A stretch of 64,000 nucleotides of DNA, taken from the NCBI GenBank assembly GCA_029262575.1, contig JAJCZC010000013.1, positions 1 through 64,000 on the forward strand, given 5' to 3'. Of the stretch, positions 34,952 to 43,073 are shown one piece after another (position 1 is the stretch's first letter; each line of letters opens with the position of its first letter). This DNA comes from Candidatus Babelota bacterium (GTDB lineage: Bacteria; Babelota; Babeliae; Babelales; Vermiphilaceae). Under the pieces are notes generated by a model. That model was not told where the DNA came from. It made no database searches and worked only from the letters and a program-made list of their open reading frames with translations. A program made the position numbers and the translations under genes.

Positions 34952-36691
34952 TTAGCTGATGACAGCAATCTCAGTTGCGGTGATGCGAATGCGTTGGCCG
35001 TTGCGTTTAGTGAGTTCAAATCCGTTGAATTTCTCTTCTGCATAAGTTGCCGCCCAATCTTGCAAGAAGTAAATCGCAACCAACTCACCTAAGTTGATGC
35101 CATAATCGCCATCTGAGCGATAATGTACGCCGGCAAAATCACGAGCAAGTGCAATGTTTGAGGCAAGTTTATCAAGTTCGCCACCCACCGTGAGCAGGTT
35201 TGCGCCTTCACCATTAGTGAGTGCAACAAGTGCAGTTGGATTGCTAGGGTTTGGTTTAACTGGTGTTAAGTAATTTGCAAACAATGCTTGATCGTCGATA
35301 ATTGCTTTAATTACTGTTGTGCACGCACCGGCCACAACGGCATGTCCTGCAGGATATGAAGGATGCGTTGGCGACCCTTCAGGATACATTAAACCTAGGG
35401 TATATGTTGCATAGTCAGGATTGCCCGGGCCTTGTGTTTGGTTGTGTGCTAATGTCCAATCCATAACATTCACGCCACCCAAAGTAGCAAAAAGATCGTC
35501 GTTGAGGCCATAAGGGTTTTGTCCGGTGACCATAACTTGCTGAGCTAACCCTGCCATTGCTTCAGGACGCAATCTACGAGCTGCGCGCCATTTGTGTGCC
35601 CAAGCTTCTTTGAGTGCCTGCACAGAAACCGCACCAATTAAGTTTGAGATATCTGGTGCAAACATGGTAACAAAAGCATCTTCGTTTGGTGTGTCGCCGT
35701 TATAGTAGGGCAAGTTTGGTGCGTATGGAAAACCGTTATTGATTAAAATATTGAGTGCATTGTTATATGTGTCAGTTGGAAGATCATTGTGCACCCAGGT
35801 GCCCGCATCTCGGCCACTGATAACATAGCGTTGCCCACTAAAATCATTTGGTGCATAATCAACTGGCACAAAGCCATCTTGAATTGAAATAAAGTTGTCC
35901 CATGTCACACCGAATTCATGTGTACTTGCAATGGGTATAAATTGATTTATTGGAATGAGAGATTGGTTGAGAAAGTGTAGGTCGTGCCACATAAATTGTG
36001 AAATATATGGGCCAACTAAACAGCCTGCATCCGGGCCACGGAAAAGATTTGCTGGTGTGACTGGTTTTGCACCCTTATAATCCGTGCCATAAGCATTGAG
36101 TAAATCGCATGCCTTTTGTGTAATTGAACCTCCGCCATTTGGATCCAAATCGGTGCCTGCGCCGGTGCCATATTCATTAAATAACACATCGCGGCAGATT
36201 GCCTTTAGATATATTTCGGTTATATCACATGCTGCCCAACGACTATCTAGTGTTGGCGGTAGCAAGAGAGGCACAAGTGAGCTATCGCGCCCGATCAAAC
36301 TCCACGCAGCAGAAGCTTGTGGATTCACTAATTTACGAGCGTTTTCTGCAGAACGCACTATTGCGTTATAGGTTTCTTGCTCACCATTTTGCACAGCTTT
36401 TACCAATGTTTGATAGCTTTGCTGGCCAACATTGGTTGCTATCCCCGAAGTTGCATCGTGTGGAAATGTTTTAGTGAAATTTCCTGCATAGTCAGGCACA
36501 TTTTCTTGGTCGCCATTATTTTCTTTTTCAATGTTATAGTTTTGAACATTGTAGTTTTCATTATAGGCGCAACCCATACGTGTTTGATATGCCGCTGGGC
36601 GTTCATCATAGCCAAAACGCTCCACGCCACGCATAGTGCTTACGCAGAGTAATGCAATGCTCAACACTTGAGATGATAAGATTTTCTTCAC
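34952..36691 (-). CDS. Exported vanadium-dependent haloperoxidase-like enzyme (PAP2 superfamily)
   Basis: The 579-residue protein starts at GTG 36691, preferred over an upstream start because AAAGGAGA (36698-36705) precedes it and a signal peptide follows. Vanadate-binding motifs are present: HKWRAARRLRPEAM, HPSYPAGHAVVAGA (the P-x-GH motif) and ARDFAGVHYRSD (R-x5-H). These enzymes oxidise halides with peroxide; acid phosphatases share the fold. Cofactor and substrate cannot be decided from sequence. It is followed after 12 nt by the fibre-like gene. Confidence 0.88.
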   Translation of the reverse strand: MKKILSSQVLSIALLCVSTMRGVERFGYDERPAAYQTRMGCAYNENYNVQNYNIEKENNGDQENVPDYAGNFTKTFPHDATSGIATNVGQQSYQTLVKAVQNGEQETYNAIVRSAENARKLVNPQASAAWSLIGRDSSLVPLLLPPTLDSRWAACDITEIYLKAICRDVLFNEYGTGAGTDLDPNGGGSITQKACDLLNAYGTDYKGAKPVTPANLFRGPDAGCLVGPYISQFMWHDLHFLNQSLIPINQFIPIASTHEFGVTWDNFISIQDGFVPVDYAPNDFSGQRYVISGRDAGTWVHNDLPTDTYNNALNILINNGFPYAPNLPYYNGDTPNEDAFVTMFAPDISNLIGAVSVQALKEAWAHKWRAARRLRPEAMAGLAQQVMVTGQNPYGLNDDLFATLGGVNVMDWTLAHNQTQGPGNPDYATYTLGLMYPEGSPTHPSYPAGHAVVAGACTTVIKAIIDDQALFANYLTPVKPNPSNPTALVALTNGEGANLLTVGGELDKLASNIALARDFAGVHYRSDGDYGINLGELVAIYFLQDWAATYAEEKFNGFELTKRNGQRIRITATEIAVIS

Positions 36692-36922
36692 CTCGGTCTC
36701 CTTTTGTGAAAAATGATTAATTTTTGAACAATCTACCATATTTATTTTGGTATATGCAAAGGCTCCGATGATATGAGCATGATTAAATGTCTAATTGCTC
36801 GATATCGCGATCTGTTGCGGATATTATTTTTTTATTTTTTTTAGTTAAATTGATTTACCCATCGTTTTAAAAAGGGTATAGTAAAAAGAGTTAAGCAAGC
36901 TTTTTTTAAGATTTTTTTTAGG

Positions 36923-38122
36923 ATGAAGAGCGAGATGATTCGTTTAAAATCGGCATTTGTTTCTGGTGCATTTCTTTTGTGTGGATGGGTTGGTTATTCA
37001 ACATTTGGTTATTTTTTTGATACACAATCTCCGAAGATTACATTGCATGGTGTGCAAAATGCTCATTGTTCTGGCGATGTGCAATGTAATGTGATGGTGG
37101 ATAAACCAAGTATGCTTTCGCTTTTGGTTGATGAAGTTCCACTGGTGTATAATTTTGCCGTTGCAGATAAAAATAAACCTTATTCGTTCACTGTGCCTAC
37201 TGAAAATTTAGTTGATGGCAAGCATAGTTTTAAGGTGGTGTGCACCGACACAAGTTACCATAAAAATGCCACCTGCATTGAATCAGATTTTTTTGTTGAT
37301 AATAAACCATTGCAAGTTGCATTCACGCAAGAATCAGGTTTTAAGGTATTGCAAGGGCGAACCCTGCATGTACAATTTCGCGTAAATAAAAAAATCGAAA
37401 AAGCTCGAGTAAAAGCATTGGCTCAAACATATGAGTGTTTTGCTGAAAATAATATTTCCGATATCTATGAATGTTATATTCCTATCACGTGCGAAGAAAA
37501 GCCGAACGAATATCTTTTTTCTGTGGAAGTAGTTGATAAAGTTGGTAACCAATTTGCGCTTGATAATACATTCAACATTGCGCAATGTGACTTTAAAAAA
37601 CAGACAATCAAAGTTGATCCAGAAAAGTTAGAAAAAGAAAAAGAACGAGGTCGTGCAATTGCCGAGCTTGAAGAACAGCTTACTTTATTGGCGCAGAGCT
37701 CACCAAAAGAAAAACTTTGGCGCGGCACTTTTTGCACACCGATCGATATTGATCGTGTTACTTGCGAATTTGGGACTTTGCGTACAACGCAGGAGCGTGG
37801 CCGTTATGCGCATAAAGCACTAGACGTGATAAATCGACCAAAAAGTGTGGTATGGGCCACGCAAGATGGTGTAGTGGCACTTAAAGATCGTTTCGACTTT
37901 AGTGGCAACACGGTGGTGGTTGATCATGGCCACGGAGTCCTTTCATTATTTTATCATTTAGATGATTTTGCAGATATTGAAGTTGGCCAAAAAATAGCAC
38001 AGGGAAATCCTGTGGGCACTTTGGGCAAAACAGGTTATGCAACTGGGTATCATTTGCATTGGGAAATGCGGGTGAATAATATGCAAGTTGATCCTATGCA
38101 ATGGACGAAGGATACTTTCTAG
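36923..38122 (+). CDS. M23 (LytM) metallopeptidase with Ig-like N-terminal domains
   Basis: The 399-residue protein has an N-terminal membrane anchor (about 10-30), two cysteine-containing beta domains that look Ig-like (about 35-230), a coiled coil (about 235-260) and a C-terminal M23 domain. The M23 domain shows the zinc ligands HKALD and HLHWE and the core YATGYHLHWEM. M23 enzymes cut peptidoglycan cross-bridges. The start could also be the ATG at 36935. It lies near a PilO-like gene, but 660 bp of repeats intervene. Confidence 0.9.
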   Translation: MKSEMIRLKSAFVSGAFLLCGWVGYSTFGYFFDTQSPKITLHGVQNAHCSGDVQCNVMVDKPSMLSLLVDEVPLVYNFAVADKNKPYSFTVPTENLVDGKHSFKVVCTDTSYHKNATCIESDFFVDNKPLQVAFTQESGFKVLQGRTLHVQFRVNKKIEKARVKALAQTYECFAENNISDIYECYIPITCEEKPNEYLFSVEVVDKVGNQFALDNTFNIAQCDFKKQTIKVDPEKLEKEKERGRAIAELEEQLTLLAQSSPKEKLWRGTFCTPIDIDRVTCEFGTLRTTQERGRYAHKALDVINRPKSVVWATQDGVVALKDRFDFSGNTVVVDHGHGVLSLFYHLDDFADIEVGQKIAQGNPVGTLGKTGYATGYHLHWEMRVNNMQVDPMQWTKDTF

Positions 38123-38214
38123 TTTTTTATATGTCCTGGGTGGACGGCTTATACTTTTTTTCTTAGTACTGAGCGCGACCATTTAGTTATTTTATATTTC
38201 ATATCATGTGTGTC

Positions 38215-38728
38215 GCAAAGGTGTCCTTGCCGACACCTCTGCACTCCAGGCACCAAGGCTGCGCCTTTGGAACCCCTTTATCGCGTCTAAACACGGCATA
38301 CATTTGCTATGTATACTTGTATATTCCGCGGCAACGAATCAAGTTTCTGAGTCTGCAATATCCCTCAGCCACGGTAAGTAAGGGCAAATGTAGCCTGCAG
38401 GCCACCGCTCTCACCATCCGCCTTCGCCAAGACTTCGTCGGACAAGGGTTCGATCTTGTGCCTGCGTATACGCTAAGTAGGTAAATTTAATTAATGATAA
38501 GGCCTGCCGGGCGTTCGATGGTATTTTTCGTAGGGCGAAGCCCGAAGAAATAATGGCCTGAGTACGCGCCGAAAAAGGGATACATAAGGGATCTCTCCCT
38601 TATGTGCCCGGATTCCAAAGGTATTGGCAAGAATACCTTTGGGCCTGGCCGGCGAGGCCAAAAGTAGTATAAGATATAAAAAAATAAATGGTCGCGCCTG
38701 TCCTACGAAGCTTTACGCGAAGTAGGGC
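38215..38728. repeat. Dispersed repeat element with hairpin-bearing ends
   Basis: The gap 38123-38781 is mostly this element. 38215-38486 aligns, inverted, with 30395-30665, and 38692-38728 with 30348-30381; the 38.5-38.7 kb part is extra in this copy. Hairpins with an 11-bp stem and CTTGCC/GGCAAG loop lie at 38215-38242 and, inverted, at 38615-38642, each followed by a TCC-GGCAC flank. A further perfect hairpin (CATAAGGG / CCCTTATG) lies near 38583-38604. No transposase is present. It looks like a small non-autonomous mobile element or structured-RNA repeat. Confidence 0.85.
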
Positions 38729-38781
38729 CCAGCCCATAGGAAATAAATAATATAAAGATGCTTCTTTAAGAAGGAAAAAAA

Positions 38782-39372
38782 ATGACATATGCAAAATGGT
38801 ATATTTATTTACTAAATATAAAACAAAAACACCGTATTCTGCTGACAGCAGTAACAGCAATAACCATGTCACTTACATGGTTATTGCTGTTATATCTACC
38901 CACAAAACACAAAGTACGCATGCTGCGTGTTGATATTGAACAATGCAAAAAAGATATAGAGGCGTGTGTAATTACTCAACAAGGATGTGAAAAGTTACAA
39001 GATGATATGTCGCAATTGCAACGTGATGTTGATCTTGATTATCGAGTTGCAAACAGCCCTTTGCAACATAACTTAGCAGCACTTGTGCATGAAATTGAGC
39101 AGGCCGGTTTGCAACTTATTGCATTAAAAAAGCAGAATCAAAAAGAAAAATCATGGTACAAAAGTGTGTACGTGCAATTATCGGTAAAAGGTTCAATGGA
39201 GCACTTAATGGGTTTCTTTGAGCGATTGCCGCAAGATATATCACTTGTACAGTGCAGTAATTTAATTGTGCAAAAAGAGTTGAACGACATGGTGAGTGCG
39301 CAGTGCATGCTAAAGTTTTTTGTGTCAAAGCAAGAAGTGCAGATGCATCCTACTGCGCGCGAGGCTTTGTAG
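38782..39372 (+). CDS. PilO/GspM-like membrane protein
   Basis: The 196-residue protein has one N-terminal membrane helix (about 20-40, LTAVTAITMSLTWLLLLYLP), a coiled coil (about 45-85) and a compact alpha/beta domain with SVYVQLSVKGSMEHLMGFFERL. This matches the PilO/GspM layout and the PilO-type LSVKGSYxxLxxFFxxL motif. It would be a second such protein besides 3712-4266. It stands alone between repeats, downstream of the M23 gene. SD GAAGGA precedes the ATG. Confidence 0.7.
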   Translation: MTYAKWYIYLLNIKQKHRILLTAVTAITMSLTWLLLLYLPTKHKVRMLRVDIEQCKKDIEACVITQQGCEKLQDDMSQLQRDVDLDYRVANSPLQHNLAALVHEIEQAGLQLIALKKQNQKEKSWYKSVYVQLSVKGSMEHLMGFFERLPQDISLVQCSNLIVQKELNDMVSAQCMLKFFVSKQEVQMHPTAREAL

Positions 39373-39412
39373 GGTTTCTTCTACGGTGAATATATAAGAG
39401 ATTATGGTGTAG

Positions 39413-39522
39413 AAGAAAAAAGCCCTTCAACTTTGAAAAAAGCTGAAGGGTTAGGGGGGTGAACAATACAAATTAAGTATTGTTCATTTAGGGACGCTTT
39501 GATTTTCATTAAAGATAATTTC
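39413..39522 (-). ncRNA. Candidate small RNA with a C-rich linker
   Basis: A promoter (39529-39557) points into a roughly 110-nt non-coding stretch that ends in a good minus-strand terminator: stem 39423-39429 with 39444-39450, extended by CTTT/AAAG, then six T at 39421-39416. Between them is a second perfect 9-bp hairpin (39461-39469 with 39477-39485). The single-stranded linker reads ACCCCCCTAACCC, which could base-pair with G-rich ribosome binding sites. No protein gene on this strand explains the promoter-terminator pair. The remaining gap to 39999 holds only the inverted repeat at 39771. Confidence 0.6.
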
Positions 39523-39528
39523 ACCAGA

Positions 39529-39557
39529 ATCCTAGCATTGCACAAAGTTCTTGTCAA
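39529..39557 (-). promoter_or_regulatory. Promoter for the candidate small RNA
   Basis: On the minus strand TTGACA (39552-39557) and TAGGAT (39529-39534) are separated by exactly 17 bp. Predicted transcription start is near 39522. Confidence 0.65.
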
Positions 39558-39770
39558 GCAATAAAATTGCTCATTAATAGTTAAGTCTATATTAAAGTCG
39601 TTGTCTCAGGTCTTTTACTTTTGATGGGCTATGTTATGATTAATATCGTTATAATATCTTGTGCTAGCTAAATTTAGCAAAGTAGGTGGCTTTGCGGGCC
39701 AAGGTTTGATAAAAATTAACCTATGAAGTTGCAAAATTATTTTTTTTGTAACAAAAAACAAAATACTGTG

Positions 39771-39949
39771 TTCTTCCTGAGTGGAGCATAGCGACGTATC
39801 GAAGGATATTCCGAATAAATTTAAAAAAAATTACCAAAAATACTGGATTAGCTATAAGTTGATATATGCTGAAAAAATCTATATCTAATTCTTAAAATTA
39901 TTAAATCGGAATATCCTTCGATACGTCGCTATGCTCCACTCAGGAAGAA
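39771..39949. repeat. 43-bp perfect inverted repeat
   Basis: 39771-39813 is exactly complementary to 39907-39949, with an AT-rich 93-bp spacer. The arms include CTGAGTGGAGCATAGCGACG and ATCGAAGGAT. Such CCTTCGATAC...CTCAGGA sequences are, as I recall, scattered repeats in several intracellular bacteria. No gene lies inside. Confidence 0.95.
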
Positions 39950-39999
39950 TAAAAAAAAGATTATTTATGTATTTTATTAAATGAAAAAGGCGTTTGAAT

Positions 40000-40641
40000 A
40001 TGGTCAAGTTCTTTAAGAAGAAATGTAAGATGTTTTTGCATGTTCGACGAAATTTTAACGTAGTTGAAAGCTCAACAAAAGAGATCTCGTTTAATGTTTT
40101 ATTAATACTCATCTTATCTCTCTCTGGTTGTGCAAAAAGCGCAAAAGAGCAAAAAGTTGATACTAAAAAACATAGCCCGCCATCAGTTTCGGTTGGCGTA
40201 GTGCGCCAATTTGAGGCCGAAGTTGAAGGTATTGAATGTGCATTGTGTGCGCAAGATGTAGTGGATATGTTCAAAGCCATTGATGGTGTTCAAGGTGCTG
40301 ATTTTGTTATGTCGGGCACCGATTATGAACAAGGGTATATTCGCTTTGCATATGATGTGAGCAACAAGAATCTTGATTTGCGTGCCCTTGATGAGCAATT
40401 GCAAGATGAAGGATTCGATTTGTTATGTCTTGATGGCTCATTTTATATTGAGCCATTTTATCATGAAGGTAAACAATTCGTTGAATTTGATCGTGAAACA
40501 GCTATGCCATTTTGCTATGGCAATAACATTAATGCAATTAAACAAATGGTGAAAAAACATGACGATCGCATGTTATTTGCGCAGGGGAAAGTGAAAAAGA
40601 ATATCGAAGAGGGGACATTCTTTTTCACTTTATTAAGTTAA
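40000..40641 (+). CDS. Lipoprotein with an HMA-like (heavy-metal-associated) domain
   Basis: The 213-residue protein starts at ATG 40000 (AAAGGCG upstream). A hydrophobic stretch ends in the lipobox LSGC (Cys near 44), after a long basic N-terminus. Near residues 70-130, FEAEVEGIECALCAQDV resembles the GMxCxxC metal loop of HMA domains, followed by a matching beta-alpha-beta pattern (DGVQGADFVMS). A C-terminal domain of unknown type follows. It may bind or carry copper or another soft metal in the envelope; this is inferred from the CxxC loop. Confidence 0.65.
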   Translation: MVKFFKKKCKMFLHVRRNFNVVESSTKEISFNVLLILILSLSGCAKSAKEQKVDTKKHSPPSVSVGVVRQFEAEVEGIECALCAQDVVDMFKAIDGVQGADFVMSGTDYEQGYIRFAYDVSNKNLDLRALDEQLQDEGFDLLCLDGSFYIEPFYHEGKQFVEFDRETAMPFCYGNNINAIKQMVKKHDDRMLFAQGKVKKNIEEGTFFFTLLS

Positions 40642-40690
40642 CTGATGGATGCCACTTTGCTGCTTGCCTCATAGAGAACGGTAGCTCTTT

Positions 40691-41230
40691 TTAAGATACG
40701 ATATTAATATTTACGGCTCCCTTCAGGTTTTTCGGACCTGTGCTTGCTGAGGTTGGTTGATCTGCAAAAAAAACGCCATGGTCGGTAAAAATCCAATATC
40801 CAATCTTATCGATTATTCTGGTTTTTCCTTTATGGGTTACCTTTGGGGGGCCACTCCAGCCAGGGGCTTGTTTAGATTTATAGAGGGCAAATGGGGTGAA
40901 TGAATGTACATAGAACTCGCTGGGTGCCAGCGAAGGATTATGTTTGTAGCTTGTAGGAATAGCGACTTCACCTGAGCTTAGAGTAATTGGACCATCGTGA
41001 CGTTGTCTTTCAATTTTTGTCTTTCTGTTAATACTTGATACCGTTATGCCTCCTGCTTTTCCAATATTGTTCGTTATTTTAAGTGGTACGGATGATGCGT
41101 TGTAGATAAATGGTGTTTGTGATGGATTTGCTTGGAAGTTCTTTGCGGGCGGGCTTCTATATATAACTTTGCTTTGTGCTGTTGATACAATTAAAAAAAG
41201 AAAGGCAGTTCCGCTTAATATTTTCTTCAT
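40691..41230 (-). CDS. Secreted cassette protein, A-type (copy 1)
   Basis: The 179-residue protein has a signal peptide (LSGTAFLFLIVSTAQS). The A-type motif YNASSVPLKI is followed by GGITV and SSGEVAI; near the end KVTHKGK and WIFTDHGVFF are shared almost exactly with copy 2 (49349). This copy lacks the two Cys seen in the other three. It lies 17 nt downstream of the B-type gene at 41248, the same order as in the other cassettes. Function unknown. Confidence 0.8.
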   Translation of the reverse strand: MKKILSGTAFLFLIVSTAQSKVIYRSPPAKNFQANPSQTPFIYNASSVPLKITNNIGKAGGITVSSINRKTKIERQRHDGPITLSSGEVAIPTSYKHNPSLAPSEFYVHSFTPFALYKSKQAPGWSGPPKVTHKGKTRIIDKIGYWIFTDHGVFFADQPTSASTGPKNLKGAVNINIVS

Positions 41231-41247
41231 AATTATGTTCCTCTATA

Positions 41248-41760
41248 TTATATTTTTTCTGCAAATGCGACTTTTCCATACACAAGCGACTTGCTGCGAG
41301 ACGAGACAGGAGTAAAAGCAATCCATTGTTTGTTCGGATCTAGTTTTGCAAACGCGGCTGTTCGATGAGCGGAACGGTGACTCGAATCCGTTTTAGCGAT
41401 GATTTTATCATTGCACTCTTTATATTTTTTTTCTATATAGGATTGAGGGCTATAGCCCTGCCGTGGTAGCGTGCCACATATCTGCCTTGCTTGACTAGGG
41501 CTGGTGTAGCTTTTAAATATTTGCATCATTTTGTCATCCATTATCAAAACAGATCTAATTGTATTGGGTATATCAAATTGTATATCAAGGCTGTTTGGAG
41601 GCAATTTTCCAAGCATTTTGGGCAGTTCATTTTCAGGTATTGGCCAAACATATAATGGAATACTCGTTTTGTTTCCAAATGTTATTTTTTTTGCAGTGAT
41701 AGATGTAGAGGTTAAACTAAGTATTGTCCCTACTATCATTACATACATATTTTTTTTCAT
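41248..41760 (-). CDS. Secreted cassette protein, B-type (copy 1)
   Basis: The 170-residue protein starts at ATG 41760 (AGAGGA five bases upstream) with a signal peptide. The B-type pattern follows: ITFGNKTSIPLYVWPIP, then GKLPPNSLDIQFDIP and VLIMD. A charged helical part (four Cys in total) precedes WIAFTPV. All B proteins share F-x-N, a hydrophobic-x-P pair, PP-x-SL and IAF-x-P. It is the first gene of cassette 1. Function unknown. Confidence 0.8.
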   Translation of the reverse strand: MKKNMYVMIVGTILSLTSTSITAKKITFGNKTSIPLYVWPIPENELPKMLGKLPPNSLDIQFDIPNTIRSVLIMDDKMMQIFKSYTSPSQARQICGTLPRQGYSPQSYIEKKYKECNDKIIAKTDSSHRSAHRTAAFAKLDPNKQWIAFTPVSSRSKSLVYGKVAFAEKI

Positions 41761-41833
41761 ATAAGTCCTCTTTGGTTTATATGGTTTTTGGTATATTGGC
41801 TTCAAAAATCTTTGGTACCAAATATTGGTTATT

Positions 41834-41865
41834 AAAATAGTGGGATTAAAAAATCCCACTATTTT
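41834..41865. terminator. Palindromic terminator between operons
   Basis: AAAATAGTGGGATT (41834-41847) is exactly complementary to AATCCCACTATTTT (41852-41865). It follows the stop of the 41879 gene on the minus strand and precedes cassette 1. Confidence 0.85.
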
Positions 41866-41878
41866 AGATATGTGTTTA

Positions 41879-42565
41879 TTACATTAATACACCGGTGTCG
41901 ATAACCGTTATCAATTCCTTTTTAGCATCTTTAGGATCTTGCTCGTGAAATTCTAAATTTCCATCAGGGCGCCCAATGATATAACCGGGTTGTTCTTCGG
42001 GTACACGCACATAGTATAGTTTATATTGTTGCTCGCCCAATGCTGGAATAATGCGATATACAGCATTAATACCTTGGTTTTTGTTTTTGAGATTTTTAAG
42101 AGTTGCCACAAGATCTTTAGCGCCTTCAATCTCTTTGGCATCAATAAGCTGTTTAATACCGCGTTCAATCTTATTGATAAATGCATCGTTGGGCACTTCA
42201 GTTCTTATTACAATTCTAAACGGAACATTTGCAAATTTTCCTTTTGCCGCGGCCATTTGGTAGGCAAAACTTTGACCTAATGCTGGATAGACATTAAATG
42301 GGAGTTTCTTATATTGATTTGCGGCAAGCACAACTTTTTTAAATGCATTCTCAGGAATATTTAGGTTGTAAAGTTCTTGCGTGATTGCGCTCATGCCAAT
42401 GGCCCCAATATTCATGATGCAGGTTGGCGCGGCAAAGGCACAAATCATATTAGCAGGGCAATATACTTCGTTGGGCAGCACTGCGCCACAACTATAAGAT
42501 TTTGCAAGTAGTGGGCTACCGATATTACAAAGTAAAAAAGCAATCATAGCCGATTTATTTTTCAT
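41879..42565 (-). CDS. Exported protein, third gene of a secreted three-gene operon
   Basis: The 228-residue protein starts at ATG 42565 (AAAGGAAA upstream) with a signal peptide (MIAFLLCNIGSPLLA). Cys residues cluster at the mature N-terminus (YSCGAVLP, VYCPANMICAF, APTC). The C-terminal half has a helix-rich piece with NAVYRIIPAL that matches ILTFLYRKIPGM in the 43074-44018 protein, so they are probably distant paralogues. A palindromic terminator follows. Function unknown. Confidence 0.65.
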   Translation of the reverse strand: MKNKSAMIAFLLCNIGSPLLAKSYSCGAVLPNEVYCPANMICAFAAPTCIMNIGAIGMSAITQELYNLNIPENAFKKVVLAANQYKKLPFNVYPALGQSFAYQMAAAKGKFANVPFRIVIRTEVPNDAFINKIERGIKQLIDAKEIEGAKDLVATLKNLKNKNQGINAVYRIIPALGEQQYKLYYVRVPEEQPGYIIGRPDGNLEFHEQDPKDAKKELITVIDTGVLM

Positions 42566-42588
42566 TGGATTTCCTTTTACTAATAATA

Positions 42589-42616
42589 ATGGGGCATCTA
42601 TAAGCAGATGCCCCAT
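42589..42616. other. Intercistronic perfect hairpin
   Basis: ATGGGGCATCT (42589-42599) pairs perfectly with AGATGCCCCAT (42606-42616). It lies between the second and third genes of the secreted operon and may attenuate or process the message so the genes are expressed at different levels. Confidence 0.8.
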
Positions 42617-42646
42617 TTCAACGTCATTCAACCATATGTTTCTAGG

Positions 42647-43006
42647 TTACTGTCCTGAAGCGCTTGCAGTAGAACCACCAGTTGATGTCTGTGTTTGTCC
42701 AAATGCAGCTTGAACGCCTGCTTGGCCGCCACCAGTATCAACATTAATGTTTTGTTCACCGTCTTGCGTTTGTTTTGTCGTGGTAATTGCTGTTGCGACA
42801 CCAATACCAGCACTGTATTGTGGTCCAAAGCCGCCACCGCCGCCGGGCATTCCGCCGCTGCCGAACAAGCCACCAGATCCAAACATGCCGCCGCCTTGTT
42901 GTTGTGGAGGAGCTGGTGCTGCACCATATTGTTGCAATGGATTTATTGCATTAAGTTGGCTCACGCCAGCAATTGCTACCACTAGGGTTAATAATAGTTT
43001 CTTCAT
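42647..43006 (-). CDS. Small exported Gly/Gln-rich protein
   Basis: The 119-residue protein has a signal peptide (LTLVVAIAGVSQLNA), then a P/Q/G-rich stretch (QQQGGGMFGSGG repeated), and a C-terminal part with KQTQDGEQNI and VQAAFGQTQT. That last part corresponds to KQHQDGTQNI and IQAAFSQNQT in the neighbouring 314-residue protein. The composition suggests a flexible, possibly aggregating or surface-exposed protein. SD AAAGGAG precedes the ATG. It is the middle gene of the operon. Confidence 0.7.
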   Translation of the reverse strand: MKKLLLTLVVAIAGVSQLNAINPLQQYGAAPAPPQQQGGGMFGSGGLFGSGGMPGGGGGFGPQYSAGIGVATAITTTKQTQDGEQNINVDTGGGQAGVQAAFGQTQTSTGGSTASASGQ

Positions 43007-43073
43007 AATTGAACTCCTTTTTTAGAGTTTTAATGGTTATTAATAAACATCTTTTTTTATTCTATATCTCTAA

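Noticed and set aside
38440-38480. tRNA-like GGTTCGATC segment
   Set aside because: No cloverleaf can be formed around it; it belongs to the dispersed repeat.
38206-38484. Plus-strand open frame of 92 codons
   Set aside because: It lies entirely within the 38-kb copy of the dispersed repeat; the frame is not kept in the 30-kb copy.
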